Positions 7,176 through 15,715 are shown, counted from the stretch's first letter. The stretch: DNA of 55,276 bases from Actinomadura hibisca NBRC 15177 (GCF_001552635.1 NZ_BCRO01000087.1:1-55276); one strand, 5' to 3'. Program-made: numbers and translations. Notes: generated from the letters alone by a model not told the origin.

Positions 7176-8774
7176 GTGATCATCGCCAACGACATCGAGC
7201 TGCGCGCCGGGTCCCGGCTGCTCATCGAGGGCGCCAAGTTCCGGGTCAACCCCGGCGACCGCGTCGGCTTCGTGGGCCGCAACGGCGCCGGCAAGACCAC
7301 CCTCACCAAGGTGCTGGCGGGGGAGGCGCAGCCCGCGCAGGGCAGCGTCACCAGCTCCGGCACCGTCGGGTACCTGCCGCAGGACCCGCGCGGGGTCGAC
7401 CTGGAGGAGCTGGCGCGCGACCGCATCCTGTCGGCCCGGGGCCTGGACGAGGTCGTGCGCAAGCTGCGCGCCGCCGAGGAGCGCATGGCCAACGCCACCG
7501 GCGCCGAGCGCGACAAGGCGGTGCGCAAGTACGGCCGCCTGGAGGAGCGCCTGCACGTGCTGGGCGGCTACGCGGCCGAGTCCGAGGCCGCCTCGATCGC
7601 CTCCAGCCTGGGCCTGCCCGACCGGGTGCTGGGCCAGCCGCTGGGCACCCTGTCGGGCGGCCAGCGGCGGCGCGTGGAGCTGGCCCGCATCCTGTTCTCC
7701 GACGCCGACACGCTGCTGCTGGACGAGCCCACCAACCACCTGGACGCCGACTCGATCGTCTGGCTGCGCGACTACCTGAAGTCGCACCAGGGCGGCCTGG
7801 TGGTCATCAGCCACGACGTGGAGCTGCTGGACGAGGTCGTCAACCGCGTCTTCCACCTCGACGCCAACCGCGCGGTGATCGACATCTACAACGTCGGCTG
7901 GAAGAAGTACCTGGAGCAGCGCGAGACCGACGAGCGCCGCCGCCGCCGCGAGAGCGCCAACGCGCACCGGCAGGCCGCCACCCTGCTGTCGCAGGCCGAC
8001 AAGATGCGCGCCAAGGCCACCAAGGCCAAGGCCGCCCAGCAGATGGACCGGCGCGCCCGGCAGCTGCTGGCGGGCGTGGAGGGCGAGCGGCAGGCCGACA
8101 AGGTGGCCAAGATCCGCTTCCCGGACCCCGCGCCGTGCGGCAAGACGCCCCTCACCGCGGCCGGTTTGTCGAAATCGTACGGATCCTTGGAGATCTTCAC
8201 CGATGTCGACCTGGCCATCGACCGGGGCAGCCGGGTCGTCATCCTGGGCCTGAACGGCGCGGGCAAGACGACCCTGCTGCGCATCCTGGCGGGCGTCGAC
8301 AAGCCCGACACCGGCTCGGTGGTGCCCGGCCACGGGCTGCGGATCGGCTACTACGCCCAGGAGCACGAGACCCTGGAGGTCGAGCGCTCGGTGCTGGCGA
8401 ACATGCAGTCGGCCGCGCCCGACCTGCCGCCGGTCGAGGTCCGCAAGATCCTCGGCTCGTTCCTGTTCTCCGGCGACGACGTGGACAAGCCCGCCGGGGT
8501 GCTGTCGGGCGGCGAGAAGACCCGGCTGGCGCTGGCGATGCTGGTGGTCTCCAGCGCCAACGTGCTGCTGCTGGACGAGCCCACCAACAACCTCGACCCG
8601 GCCAGCCGCGAGGAGATCCTGGCGGCGCTGCGCACCTTCGCCGGCGCCATCGTCATGGTGACCCACGACGAGGGCGCGGTGGAGGCGCTCCGGCCGGAAA
8701 GAGTGATTTTGCTGCCCGATGGTGTGGAAGACGTCTGGAGTGACGAGTTTGCCGATCTGGTGGCACTTGCGTGA
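7176..8774 (+). CDS. ABC-F family ATPase (Rv1473 type)
   Basis: A 532-residue soluble ABC-F protein: two ATPase domains with no membrane domain, acting on ribosomes rather than in transport. Domain 1 has Walker A GRNGAGKTT (Lys40), signature LSGGQRRR and Walker B LLLDEPTNHLD. The arm/linker is charged (about 240-310, rich in Arg, Lys and Ala). Domain 2 has LNGAGKTT, LSGGEKTR and LLLDEPTNNLD. It matches the remembered sequence of M. tuberculosis Rv1473 through its length, including the C-terminus (LLPDGVEDVWSDEF). Rv1473 belongs to the WhiB7 resistance regulon, so a ribosome-protection or translation-quality role is likely. It is preceded by the leader at 7002-7175 and followed by the HTH gene. 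Confidence 0.93.
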   Translation: MIIANDIELRAGSRLLIEGAKFRVNPGDRVGFVGRNGAGKTTLTKVLAGEAQPAQGSVTSSGTVGYLPQDPRGVDLEELARDRILSARGLDEVVRKLRAAEERMANATGAERDKAVRKYGRLEERLHVLGGYAAESEAASIASSLGLPDRVLGQPLGTLSGGQRRRVELARILFSDADTLLLDEPTNHLDADSIVWLRDYLKSHQGGLVVISHDVELLDEVVNRVFHLDANRAVIDIYNVGWKKYLEQRETDERRRRRESANAHRQAATLLSQADKMRAKATKAKAAQQMDRRARQLLAGVEGERQADKVAKIRFPDPAPCGKTPLTAAGLSKSYGSLEIFTDVDLAIDRGSRVVILGLNGAGKTTLLRILAGVDKPDTGSVVPGHGLRIGYYAQEHETLEVERSVLANMQSAAPDLPPVEVRKILGSFLFSGDDVDKPAGVLSGGEKTRLALAMLVVSSANVLLLDEPTNNLDPASREEILAALRTFAGAIVMVTHDEGAVEALRPERVILLPDGVEDVWSDEFADLVALA

Positions 8775-8890
8775 CCTGCGGATCGGCTTCCACAGATCTT
8801 TTCTGGCCGAGTGGGTAGCCGAACGCGCGGGAATGACTGATCATGGCGGGGGATAACGCAGCGGTCACCACATCACTACGGGAGGTACTC

Positions 8891-9103
8891 GTGGCCGAGA
8901 CCCTCAAGAAGGGCACCCGCGTGACCGGTGCCGAGCGCGACAAGCTGGCGGCGGAACTCAAGAAGAGGTACGACTCCGGCGAGAGCATCCGCGCCCTGGC
9001 AGCCGCCACCGGCCGCTCGTATGGGTTCATCCACCGGATTCTCACCGAATCCGGCGTCAACCTGCGCGGTCGCGGCGGCGCGACGCGCGGCAAGAAGTCC
9101 TGA
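8891..9103 (+). CDS. Small conserved HTH protein (Rv1473A type)
   Basis: A 70-residue basic protein with one helix-turn-helix: AAELKKRYDSGESIRALA, then TGRSYGFIHRIL as recognition helix, ending RGRGGATRGKKS. It is very close to a strongly conserved actinobacterial family that includes Rv1473A, annotated as a possible transcriptional regulator. GTG 8891 is chosen because CGGGAGGT ends a few bases before it; an in-frame ATG at 8843 would add 16 residues not found in the family. It lies 116 bases after the ABC-F gene, same strand, and ahead of the hairpin at 9140-9182. The DNA target is unknown. High conservation and abundance of Lys/Arg also fit a nucleoid-associated role. Confidence 0.88.
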   Translation: MAETLKKGTRVTGAERDKLAAELKKRYDSGESIRALAAATGRSYGFIHRILTESGVNLRGRGGATRGKKS

Positions 9104-9139
9104 CCGGACGCCGACCCCCGGATGAGCACACCGCCTGAC

Positions 9140-9182
9140 CCGCCGTCGCGACCGACCGAGTAGGGTTCGGTCGCGGCGGCGG
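9140..9182 (+). terminator. 16-bp hairpin after the ABC-F/HTH unit
   Basis: Bases 9140-9155 (CCGCCGTCGCGACCGA) pair with 9167-9182, with one G-T wobble and an 11-base loop. It lies between the HTH gene and the crotonase gene on the same strand, so it probably ends the upstream transcript. No T-run follows. Confidence 0.65.
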
Positions 9183-9275
9183 GCGGGCGGCGGGGAGCGC
9201 TCCCGCACCGCCGTGCCGGCCATCGAGAGCGGCGCCGACCACCGGCGCCGAGCACAGCGGAAGTAAGGAGCGTTC

Positions 9276-10097
9276 ATGGCGGACGCGGAAATCACGCAGG
9301 CGCGGCCGGAACCGGCCAGCGCGCCCACGGCCGACGAGCTGGCGGCGGCGGGACTGCGGCTGGAGGTCGACGGCGCGGTCGCGACGGTCACGCTGGACCG
9401 GCCCGAGCGCCGCAACGCCATGACCTTCACCACCTGGCGCACGCTGGCCCGCGTCGGCGCCACCCTGCCCGAGCAGATCCGCGTCGTGGTGCTGCGCGGC
9501 GAGGGTCCGTCGTTCTCCGCCGGGATCGACCTCGGCATGTTCTCGGGCGGCGGCGAGGGCTTCTCCGACGGCGCCGACGCCGAGGCCACCGACGCCTTCA
9601 TCGCCGACCTCCAGCGGGGCTACACCTGGCTGCGCGACCCGCGCTTCGTCACCGTCGCGGCGGTGCAGGGGCACGTGATCGGCGGCGGCTTCCAGCTCGC
9701 GCTGGCCTGTGACATCCGGATCGCCGCCGACGACGCCCGGTTCTGCATGAAGGAGCCCGCGCTCGGCCTGGTCCCGGACCTCACCGGCACCAAGCCGCTG
9801 GTGGAGATCGTCGGCGTGAACCGGGCGCTGGAGCTCTGCCTGACCGCCCGCACCGTGGGGGCCGAGGAGGCCGCCCGGCTCGGCATCGCCGAGACCGTGG
9901 TGCCGCGCGAGGGCCTGGACGCGGCGGTCGGCGAGCTGGTCGCCGCGCTGCTGGCCGTCAACCCCGGCGCGGCCGTGGCGACCAAGCGGCTGCTGTGGGA
10001 GGCCAGCGAGAACACCCTGGAGCAGCAGTGCGCGGCCGAGCGCCGCGAGCAGATCGGGCGGCTGCGCGAGATGTTCGGCGGCCAGAAGCAGAGCTGA
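9276..10097 (+). CDS. Enoyl-CoA hydratase/isomerase family protein
   Basis: A 273-residue crotonase-fold protein. It shows the acyl-CoA-binding start LDRPERRNAM, oxyanion-hole segments FSAGIDL and HVIGGGFQLALACDIR, and KEPALGLVPDLTGTKPL. In classical enoyl-CoA hydratase two Glu residues (144 and 164 in the rat enzyme) add water. Here the first is Gln140 and the second is Glu160, so simple hydration is doubtful; isomerase or other crotonase chemistry is possible. ATG 9276 follows AAGGAG. In M. tuberculosis the neighbour of Rv1473 is echA12 (Rv1472), so this is probably its positional counterpart. The C-terminus (GRLREMFGGQKQS) is typical in length. Confidence 0.88.
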   Translation: MADAEITQARPEPASAPTADELAAAGLRLEVDGAVATVTLDRPERRNAMTFTTWRTLARVGATLPEQIRVVVLRGEGPSFSAGIDLGMFSGGGEGFSDGADAEATDAFIADLQRGYTWLRDPRFVTVAAVQGHVIGGGFQLALACDIRIAADDARFCMKEPALGLVPDLTGTKPLVEIVGVNRALELCLTARTVGAEEAARLGIAETVVPREGLDAAVGELVAALLAVNPGAAVATKRLLWEASENTLEQQCAAERREQIGRLREMFGGQKQS

Positions 10098-10102
10098 TCG
10101 TC

Positions 10103-10164
10103 CACGGCGTCCGACGCCGTGTCCGACGGGGAACGGCCCGGACCGCGTGGCGGTCCGGGCCGTT
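10103..10164. terminator. Double hairpin between convergent genes
   Basis: Two back-to-back stems: CACGGCGTC/GACGCCGTG (10103-10111 and 10113-10121) and a 14-bp stem AACGGCCCGGACCG (10132-10145 with 10151-10164, loop CGTGG), followed by TT on the plus strand. It separates the crotonase gene from the minus-strand peptidase and can act in both directions. Confidence 0.85.
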
Positions 10165-10179
10165 TCGCGCTGTCCGGAG

Positions 10180-12105
10180 TTACCTGCCGACTTCCTGGAG
10201 GGCCTCACGGCCGCCACGCGCCAGCGGCAGCAGCACCCGGCTGGTGCCGGGGGCCACCGTCACCTTGGTGCCCGCCGGGTACCGCAGCGTGAAGTCGTAG
10301 TCGGTGGACAGGACGATCACGCCGAGCCGGTGGCCGGGCTTGACCACGTAGTCGGTCGGCTCGAAGTCCCAGGCGAAGTCGTAGCTCTTCCCGGGCTCGA
10401 TCGGCTCGGTGCGGCTCGGGCTGTGCCGGTTGCGCGCGTCCAGCCACCCCCGCGTGATGATCTTGTAGGGGGCGGTCGCGGTCTCGTGCACCTGCCGGGT
10501 GGTGCAGCCCTCGTCGCCCGGCACGCTCTCGCCGAAGCACACCTTGTCGGTGGTGGTGACGCGGCGGCCGGTGGGCCGGGTGTCGGTGCCGTAGTCCACC
10601 AGCAGCGCCGTCAGGTACGGCGAGCGGCCGTCCAGCGACGCCCGGAGCGCGGCGCTCGGCGTGCCGTCGATCCGGACCGGGGACTTCAGCGGGGCGGTGA
10701 GGTAGGCCAGCCGGTTCGGGTCGGCCTGGTCCTCGTTCACGAGCAGCTGCTCGGCGGTGCGGGTGCGTCCGGCGTCGGTGAACGCCTGGGCGTCGCCGGT
10801 GCGCGGTCGCAGGCCCAGCAGGCCGGGCTGGCCGTCCGGACCGGCGTTCAGGCTGACCGGGACGGTGCGGGTGCCGGGCACCGGCCAGTCCGTGGCGGTC
10901 TCCCACTGGCCGGGGGCGCGCTCGACGTCCACGCGCGGCTCGCGGTCGATGCCGTTGTGGATGTTGTACAGGTACCGGTCGAACCAGCGGCCGGTCTGCC
11001 GCAGCCACTCCTCGACGCGCCAGCGGAAGGGGGTGGCGTGGTTGGCCTGGTGCAGCCACAACTTGTGCGGCACGCCCGCCGTCTTGAGGGCGTTCCACCA
11101 CTGGACGGAGTTCTTGACCTTGACGTTCCAGTCGTTGAGGCCGTGCACCACCATGACGGCCGCGCGCACGTTGCGGGCGTCCTTGACGTAGTCGCGCTGG
11201 GCCCAGACGCGGCTGTAGTCGCCGGTCTCGCGGTCCTGGGTGGCGGCGATGTCGTCGATGACCTTCTGGCAGACCTCGGGGTTGGTGCGCGTCAGCACGG
11301 CCTTGGCGAGCACGTCCAGGTCCTCGCCCTGGTACTCGTAGGGCGCGAGGACGCCGCCGTTGGCGCGGTAGTAGTCGTACCAGCTGGAGATGCCCGCGAT
11401 CGGGATGATCGCCTTGAGGCCCGGCACGCCGGTGGCCGCCGCCATGTTGGGCAGCGTGCCGTTGTAGGACTGGCCGATCATGCCGACGTTGCCGGTGGAC
11501 CAGCCCGCCTTCACCGGCGCCCCGTCCGGGGTCCAGCCCTTGGCGCGGCCGTTCAGCCAGTCCACCGCGGCCTTGGCCCCGGCCTGCTCGCTGCGGTCGC
11601 CGGAGGTCGGGCAGCCGGTGGAGCCGCCGGTGCCGATGCTGTCGAGCTGGGCGACGGCGTAGCCGCGCGGGACGTAGTAGTTGTCCAGGTAGCCGGGGAA
11701 GATCTCGGCCAGGTTCCGCTGGGTGGTCGAGCGGCCCTTGGCCTGCGGGCCGTCGATGTCGACCGGGTGGTTGGGCACGTCGTTGATCCCGGCCCAGTAG
11801 GGGCTGGCCTCGACGATCGTGGGCACTCTCAGGCCCTGATCGGTCTCCTTGGGCCGGATGATGCGCATCCGCACGCGGTCGCGCACGCCGTCGCGGTCGC
11901 TGTCGGCGGTGGTCTCGATGTCGACGGACTGGGTGACGGCGTCGGCGCGGGAGAAGACCGGGCGGGTCGCGCCGTCCCTCACCTCGATCGTGGGGGGTTC
12001 CGCCCTGGACGGGGCGGTCGCGCCCGCCGGGAGGGCGGTGGCGGCGAGCAGCGCGGTCGTGAGGGTGATCACGCCGGTGCCGCCGCGCAGGAGGCGTCGG
12101 GTCAC
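10180..12105 (-). CDS. Secreted Xaa-Pro dipeptidyl-peptidase (S15/CocE family)
   Basis: A 641-residue exported hydrolase. Residues 1-30 form a signal peptide (basic MTRRLLRGG, hydrophobic core, ALPAGATA). The S15 alpha/beta-hydrolase domain has the nucleophile Ser213 in GQSYNG, an acid in HGLNDWNVK and the His in HQANHATPF. The C-terminal third (about 400-641) is the beta-sandwich X-Pro domain (DFEPTDYVVKPGHRLGVIV). It cleaves dipeptides after proline from the N-terminus of peptides outside the cell. GTG 12105 is chosen for AGGAG six bases upstream and the signal peptide that follows. A TATGAT -10-like site lies on the minus strand at 12141-12146. Divergent from the ABC transporter. Confidence 0.9.
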   Translation of the reverse strand: MTRRLLRGGTGVITLTTALLAATALPAGATAPSRAEPPTIEVRDGATRPVFSRADAVTQSVDIETTADSDRDGVRDRVRMRIIRPKETDQGLRVPTIVEASPYWAGINDVPNHPVDIDGPQAKGRSTTQRNLAEIFPGYLDNYYVPRGYAVAQLDSIGTGGSTGCPTSGDRSEQAGAKAAVDWLNGRAKGWTPDGAPVKAGWSTGNVGMIGQSYNGTLPNMAAATGVPGLKAIIPIAGISSWYDYYRANGGVLAPYEYQGEDLDVLAKAVLTRTNPEVCQKVIDDIAATQDRETGDYSRVWAQRDYVKDARNVRAAVMVVHGLNDWNVKVKNSVQWWNALKTAGVPHKLWLHQANHATPFRWRVEEWLRQTGRWFDRYLYNIHNGIDREPRVDVERAPGQWETATDWPVPGTRTVPVSLNAGPDGQPGLLGLRPRTGDAQAFTDAGRTRTAEQLLVNEDQADPNRLAYLTAPLKSPVRIDGTPSAALRASLDGRSPYLTALLVDYGTDTRPTGRRVTTTDKVCFGESVPGDEGCTTRQVHETATAPYKIITRGWLDARNRHSPSRTEPIEPGKSYDFAWDFEPTDYVVKPGHRLGVIVLSTDYDFTLRYPAGTKVTVAPGTSRVLLPLARGGREALQEVGR

Positions 12106-12339
12106 GTGGGGCTCCTGGGGGGACGAGCCGGAGTTTGCCGATCATATGTACTGCCAGATCGCGGCGAAGTCCATACGGCGGCCGGGATGCGGACAGCTGC
12201 CCGGCGGCCCGGGGGAGCGGCCGTTAAGCCGTGAGCGGAGCGGGGAAGCGGGGCGTTCGCCGGGTCGTTGCAGCGGGTGGACCCTACGATGCTTACTTGA
12301 TTACATCCCTTGTTCCCTGGTGATCCCGGAGGTGCCGCG
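12106..12339. promoter_or_regulatory. Divergent intergenic region, peptidase / ABC transporter
   Basis: 234 bases without a gene. On the minus strand TATGAT (complement of 12141-12146), with TTCGCC 16 bases upstream of it, is a possible promoter about 35 bases before the peptidase GTG. On the plus strand TACGAT (12285-12290) and the A+T-rich GCTTACTTGATTACAT (12291-12306) lie 35-55 bases before the ABC transporter GTG. They are the only A+T-rich stretch, so a promoter or operator is likely there. No clear palindrome was found. Confidence 0.35.
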
Positions 12340-14301
12340 GTGACGATGCCGGGCAACGGGTGGCAGGTCATGACCTCGTTCCGGCGGGACGGGTCGGTGC
12401 TCCAGCAGAAGCTGAAGCCCGGCACCGTGCGTCGGATCGCCGGCTACGCCCGCCCCTACGTGCGCGAGCTGGTGTTGTTCCTGGCGCTGAACTCGCTGGC
12501 CGCGGTGATCGTGGTCGCCAACCCGCTGCTGCTCAAGGCGATCATCGACCGCGGCATCGTGCCCGGCCGCTCGCAGGTCGTGGTCGCGCTCGCCCTCGCG
12601 GTGGCCGGGCTGGCGCTGGTGGAGGCGGTGCTGAGCCTCGCCCAGCGCTGGTACTCCGCGCGCATCGGCGAAGGGCTGATCTACGACCTGCGCACCCAGG
12701 TGTTCGGGCACGTGCAGCGCCAGCCGGTCGCCTTCTTCATGCGCGCCCAGACCGGCTCGCTGGTCAGCCGGCTCAACGGCGACGTGATCGGCGCGCAGCG
12801 CGCCCTGACCACCACGCTGTCCTCGGTGGTGTCCAACGTGATCAGCCTGGTCCTGGTGCTGGTGACCATGCTGGTGCTGTCCTGGCAGGTCACGCTGGTC
12901 GCGCTCCTGCTGCTGCCGGTGTTCATCCTGCCCGCCAAGTGGGTGGGCCGCCGCCTGTCGGCCATCAGCCGCGAGCAGATGGAGCTGGACGCGGAGATGA
13001 GCTCGCTGATGACCGAGCGCTTCAACGTCGCGGGCGCGATGCTCGCCAAGCTGTACGGCCGTCCCGCCGAGGAGGAGGAGAACTTCTCCCAGCGCGCCGC
13101 CCGGGTCCGCGACATCGGCGTGGTCGCGGCGATGTACGGCCGGGTCTTCTTCACCGCCCTCACCCTGGTCGCGGCCCTGGCCACCGCCATGGTCTACGGC
13201 GTGGGCGGCGTGCTGGCCGTGGACGGCGCCTTCCAGCTCGGCACGCTGGTGGCGCTGGCCACCCTGCTGACCCGCATGTACGGGCCGCTCACCGCGCTGT
13301 CCAACGTGCACGTGGACGTGATGACCGCCCTGGTCAGCTTCGACCGGGTGTTCGAGGTGCTGGACCTCAAGCCCCTGATCGACGACCGGGAGGGCGCCCG
13401 GCCGCTGGCCGTGGGCCCTGCTCCCGTCTCGCTTTCCAAGAACGGCGGCCGCACCGCCCCGTCCGTGGAGTTCGACCACGTGTCGTTCCGCTACCCGGGC
13501 GCCGACGAGGTGTCCCTGGCGTCGCTGGAGTCGATCGCCCGCACCGACGCCTCCCCGGGCCGCGAGGTGCTGCACGAGGTGGGCTTCACCGCCGAGCCCG
13601 GCCAGCTCGTGGCGCTCGTCGGCCCGTCGGGGGCGGGCAAGTCCACGATCACCCACCTGGTGTCGCGGCTGTACGACGTGTCGGGCGGCGCGGTCCGCGT
13701 CGGCGGCCACGACGTGCGCGACCTCACCCTGGACTCGCTGCGCGCCGAGGTCGGGGTGGTCAGCCAGGACGCCCACCTGTTCCACGACTCGATCCGCGCC
13801 AACCTCGCCTACGCCCGGCCCGGCGCCACCGACGGGGAGATCCACGCCGCGCTGGCGGCCGCGCAGATCGGCGGCCTGGTGGCGGCCATGCCCGACGGGC
13901 TGGACACCGTCGTGGGCGACCGCGGCTACCGGCTGTCGGGCGGCGAGAAGCAGCGCCTGGCCCTCGCCCGGCTGCTGCTGAAGGCCCCGTCGGTGGTGGT
14001 GCTGGACGAGGCCACCGCGCACCTGGACTCGGAGTCGGAGGCGGCGGTGCAGCGGGCGCTGGCCACCGCGCTGGCCGGGCGCACCTCGCTGGTGATCGCG
14101 CACCGGCTGTCCACCGTCCGCGAGGCCGACCAGATCCTGGTGGTCGAGGACGGCCGGATCGCCGAGCGCGGGCGGCACGAGGAGCTGCTGCTGGCCGGCG
14201 GCCTGTACGCCGAGCTGTACCGGACCCAGTTCGCCCGCCAGGACGACGATGAGGGCCGCGGAGAGGGCCATCGGGAGGGCGCGCCGATCACGGTGGAGTG
14301 A
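12340..14301 (+). CDS. ABC exporter, fused membrane and ATPase domains
   Basis: A 653-residue type IV ABC exporter half-transporter. The transmembrane domain (about 30-330) holds six helices, ending near MYGPLTALSNVHVDVM. The ATPase domain has Walker A GPSGAGKST (Lys434), Q-loop VVSQDAHLF, signature LSGGEKQRLALARLL, Walker B VVVLDEATAHLD and H-loop IAHRLSTV. An Ala/Ser-rich insertion (DEVSLASLESIARTDASPGR) sits inside the first beta sheet, as in a common actinobacterial subfamily. It should act as a homodimer because no partner half-transporter is adjacent. GTG 12340 is chosen because GGAGG lies seven bases upstream; in-frame TTG 12310 has no such site. The substrate is unknown. Confidence 0.92.
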   Translation: MTMPGNGWQVMTSFRRDGSVLQQKLKPGTVRRIAGYARPYVRELVLFLALNSLAAVIVVANPLLLKAIIDRGIVPGRSQVVVALALAVAGLALVEAVLSLAQRWYSARIGEGLIYDLRTQVFGHVQRQPVAFFMRAQTGSLVSRLNGDVIGAQRALTTTLSSVVSNVISLVLVLVTMLVLSWQVTLVALLLLPVFILPAKWVGRRLSAISREQMELDAEMSSLMTERFNVAGAMLAKLYGRPAEEEENFSQRAARVRDIGVVAAMYGRVFFTALTLVAALATAMVYGVGGVLAVDGAFQLGTLVALATLLTRMYGPLTALSNVHVDVMTALVSFDRVFEVLDLKPLIDDREGARPLAVGPAPVSLSKNGGRTAPSVEFDHVSFRYPGADEVSLASLESIARTDASPGREVLHEVGFTAEPGQLVALVGPSGAGKSTITHLVSRLYDVSGGAVRVGGHDVRDLTLDSLRAEVGVVSQDAHLFHDSIRANLAYARPGATDGEIHAALAAAQIGGLVAAMPDGLDTVVGDRGYRLSGGEKQRLALARLLLKAPSVVVLDEATAHLDSESEAAVQRALATALAGRTSLVIAHRLSTVREADQILVVEDGRIAERGRHEELLLAGGLYAELYRTQFARQDDDEGRGEGHREGAPITVE

Positions 14302-14329
14302 AATCCCTTCATCGTCCCAAAGGCCCCGC

Positions 14330-14347
14330 GTGTTTCACCGTGAACAC
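14330..14347. promoter_or_regulatory. Imperfect palindrome, possible operator
   Basis: GTGTTTCACCGTGAACAC contains the exact inverted repeat TTCAC-C-GTGAA (14334-14344) with near-symmetrical flanks. It lies in the 213-base gap between the ABC exporter and the small gene at 14515. The same gap holds ACAGAATGCGG (14360-14370), related to the motif seen upstream of two other genes. Regulator unknown. Confidence 0.35.
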
Positions 14348-14514
14348 GTGACCCTGGCCACAGAATGCGGTTTCCTTGTCTTCCTCTCCGCGTGCCGGGA
14401 ACGAAAACTGATGGCCACCCGGCGGCGTCACAGTCAGATGAGCGGCGTTCCGCACCCGCCGGCCTTCCGCCAGGTGCATCCGCCGGACACATCCGCCAGA
14501 GAAAGGGGAACAGC

Positions 14515-14703
14515 GTGCTCTCGACGATGATCCACCCCGAACGGCTGGTCAAGAGCGGGACCGGCCGCTACACCGTCCTGCTGGTCGGCCTGGGCGCGAC
14601 GGGCGTCGCCCTGGGCTGGCTCGGCCCGCAGACCCGGCAGGCGCCGCAGCGGCTGTCCCAGGGCCTGTCGCAGGCGCTCAGCCGGCCTTCGGGTCGTCGC
14701 TGA
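14515..14703 (+). CDS. Small single-span membrane protein
   Basis: A 62-residue protein: a short polar N-terminus (VLSTMIHPERLVKSGTGR), one hydrophobic helix at about 19-36 (YTVLLVGLGATGVALGWL), and a Gln/Ser/Arg-rich basic tail. GTG 14515 follows GAAAGGGGA, a good ribosome-binding site, which is the main support that this is a gene. Its last 26 bases overlap the convergent sulfotransferase gene. No family recognised. It could be a small-membrane-protein partner of the exporter upstream, but that is speculation. Confidence 0.55.
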   Translation: MLSTMIHPERLVKSGTGRYTVLLVGLGATGVALGWLGPQTRQAPQRLSQGLSQALSRPSGRR

Positions 14704-15646
14704 GCCGGTAGCCGAGCCGGCGCAGCTCGGTGCCGGCGATCTTCTCGACCTGGGTGAGCTGGCGCGGCGACAGCCGCTCGCGCCACACGCCCGCGCGGGG
14801 TTCGGCCGCCTCCCGGTCCCGGGGGCGGACCAGCCCCGCCAGGGTGCCCTTGGACAGCGGCGCCCCCAGATAGGCCGACACGTCGTCGGCCACGCGGCTC
14901 GGCCGCTTGATCAGATCCTCGTAGCGCACCGTGTGGAGCTGCTCGTCGGGCGTCTGCGCCCGCAGCCGCGCGGCCAGCCGGATCGCGCCCCGCCAGCGCA
15001 GCGCGCACTTGACGGCCGGGGCCGCGCGCCGCCACCGGGCGCGCTCGTCCAGGTCCTCCACGCCGAGGAACGGGTTGGGGAACACCGTCTCCAGGTTGGC
15101 GAGGCCCGGCTTGAACCAGGCGAGGCAGCGCTCGTCGTCCAGCATCTCGGCCACCACGTCCCGGCCGTCGCGGATCACCTGGAGCAGCTGGGCGTCGGGG
15201 AAGGCGTCCAGCAGCACGTCGGCGCTGTAGAGCAGGTCGGGGGAGGCGTCGGCGAACCGGTGCACGCCCCGGGACTCCACGCACGGGCCCGACGGGTCGC
15301 CGACCCGGTCGTTGGGCACCCCGGCCCGGCCGGGCATCCCGGCCAGCTCCCGGCACTCCATCGGGCACTCGGCGCAGCTGCGCGCCGAGATCTGCCAGGA
15401 CTCGGCGTAGGCGTCGCGCAACACCCGCGCCGCGCCCACCACCCGCTCGGTGGCGATCGACGGCCGCCGCGCGAACGCGTAGGTGACGCGCAGCACGCTG
15501 GGACGGCCCGCGGTCAGGTGGAAGCCCGCGGACCGCTTGACCGCGCGCGCCAGCAGGTCCGCACCGGAGTGGGGGGCGCCCAGGATGAACACGGGGCGGC
15601 GGACCTTGGTGCCGTGGATCACCAGGATGTGCGGCGTTGACCTCAT
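14678..15646 (-). CDS. Sulfotransferase family protein with a four-Cys segment
   Basis: A 322-residue P-loop-like sulfotransferase. The PAPS 5'-phosphosulfate loop is RPVFILGAPHSGADLL (about 17-32); the usual Arg of PRSGT is His here. The 3'-phosphate segment is LLQVIRDGRDVVAEML (154-169). RYEDLIKRPSRVADDVSAYLG matches the C-terminal part of the family. Between the two PAPS motifs lie Cys91, Cys94, Cys98 (SCAECPMEC) and Cys122, a spacing that could bind zinc or an iron-sulfur cluster. ATG 15646 follows GGGAAG. The acceptor substrate is unknown, and catalytic activity is uncertain because of the altered loop. Divergent from the sirtuin gene. Confidence 0.75.
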   Translation of the reverse strand: MRSTPHILVIHGTKVRRPVFILGAPHSGADLLARAVKRSAGFHLTAGRPSVLRVTYAFARRPSIATERVVGAARVLRDAYAESWQISARSCAECPMECRELAGMPGRAGVPNDRVGDPSGPCVESRGVHRFADASPDLLYSADVLLDAFPDAQLLQVIRDGRDVVAEMLDDERCLAWFKPGLANLETVFPNPFLGVEDLDERARWRRAAPAVKCALRWRGAIRLAARLRAQTPDEQLHTVRYEDLIKRPSRVADDVSAYLGAPLSKGTLAGLVRPRDREAAEPRAGVWRERLSPRQLTQVEKIAGTELRRLGYRLSDDPKAG

Positions 15647-15715
15647 ACGACTTCCCAGTTTCTCACCTCGGCGGGCCCGGCGCGCCTGCGACGCTCCGCC
15701 GGCCCGGGACCGATA

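Noticed and set aside
6861..8666. 601-codon minus-strand frame over the ABC-F gene
   Set aside because: It is the Gly/Gln/Val-rich mirror of a strongly conserved ABC-F gene, as commonly occurs in high-G+C DNA.
15105..15125. GGTTCAAGCC on the minus strand as a tRNA anticodon or T-arm
   Set aside because: It lies inside the sulfotransferase gene and no acceptor or D-arm can be formed around it.
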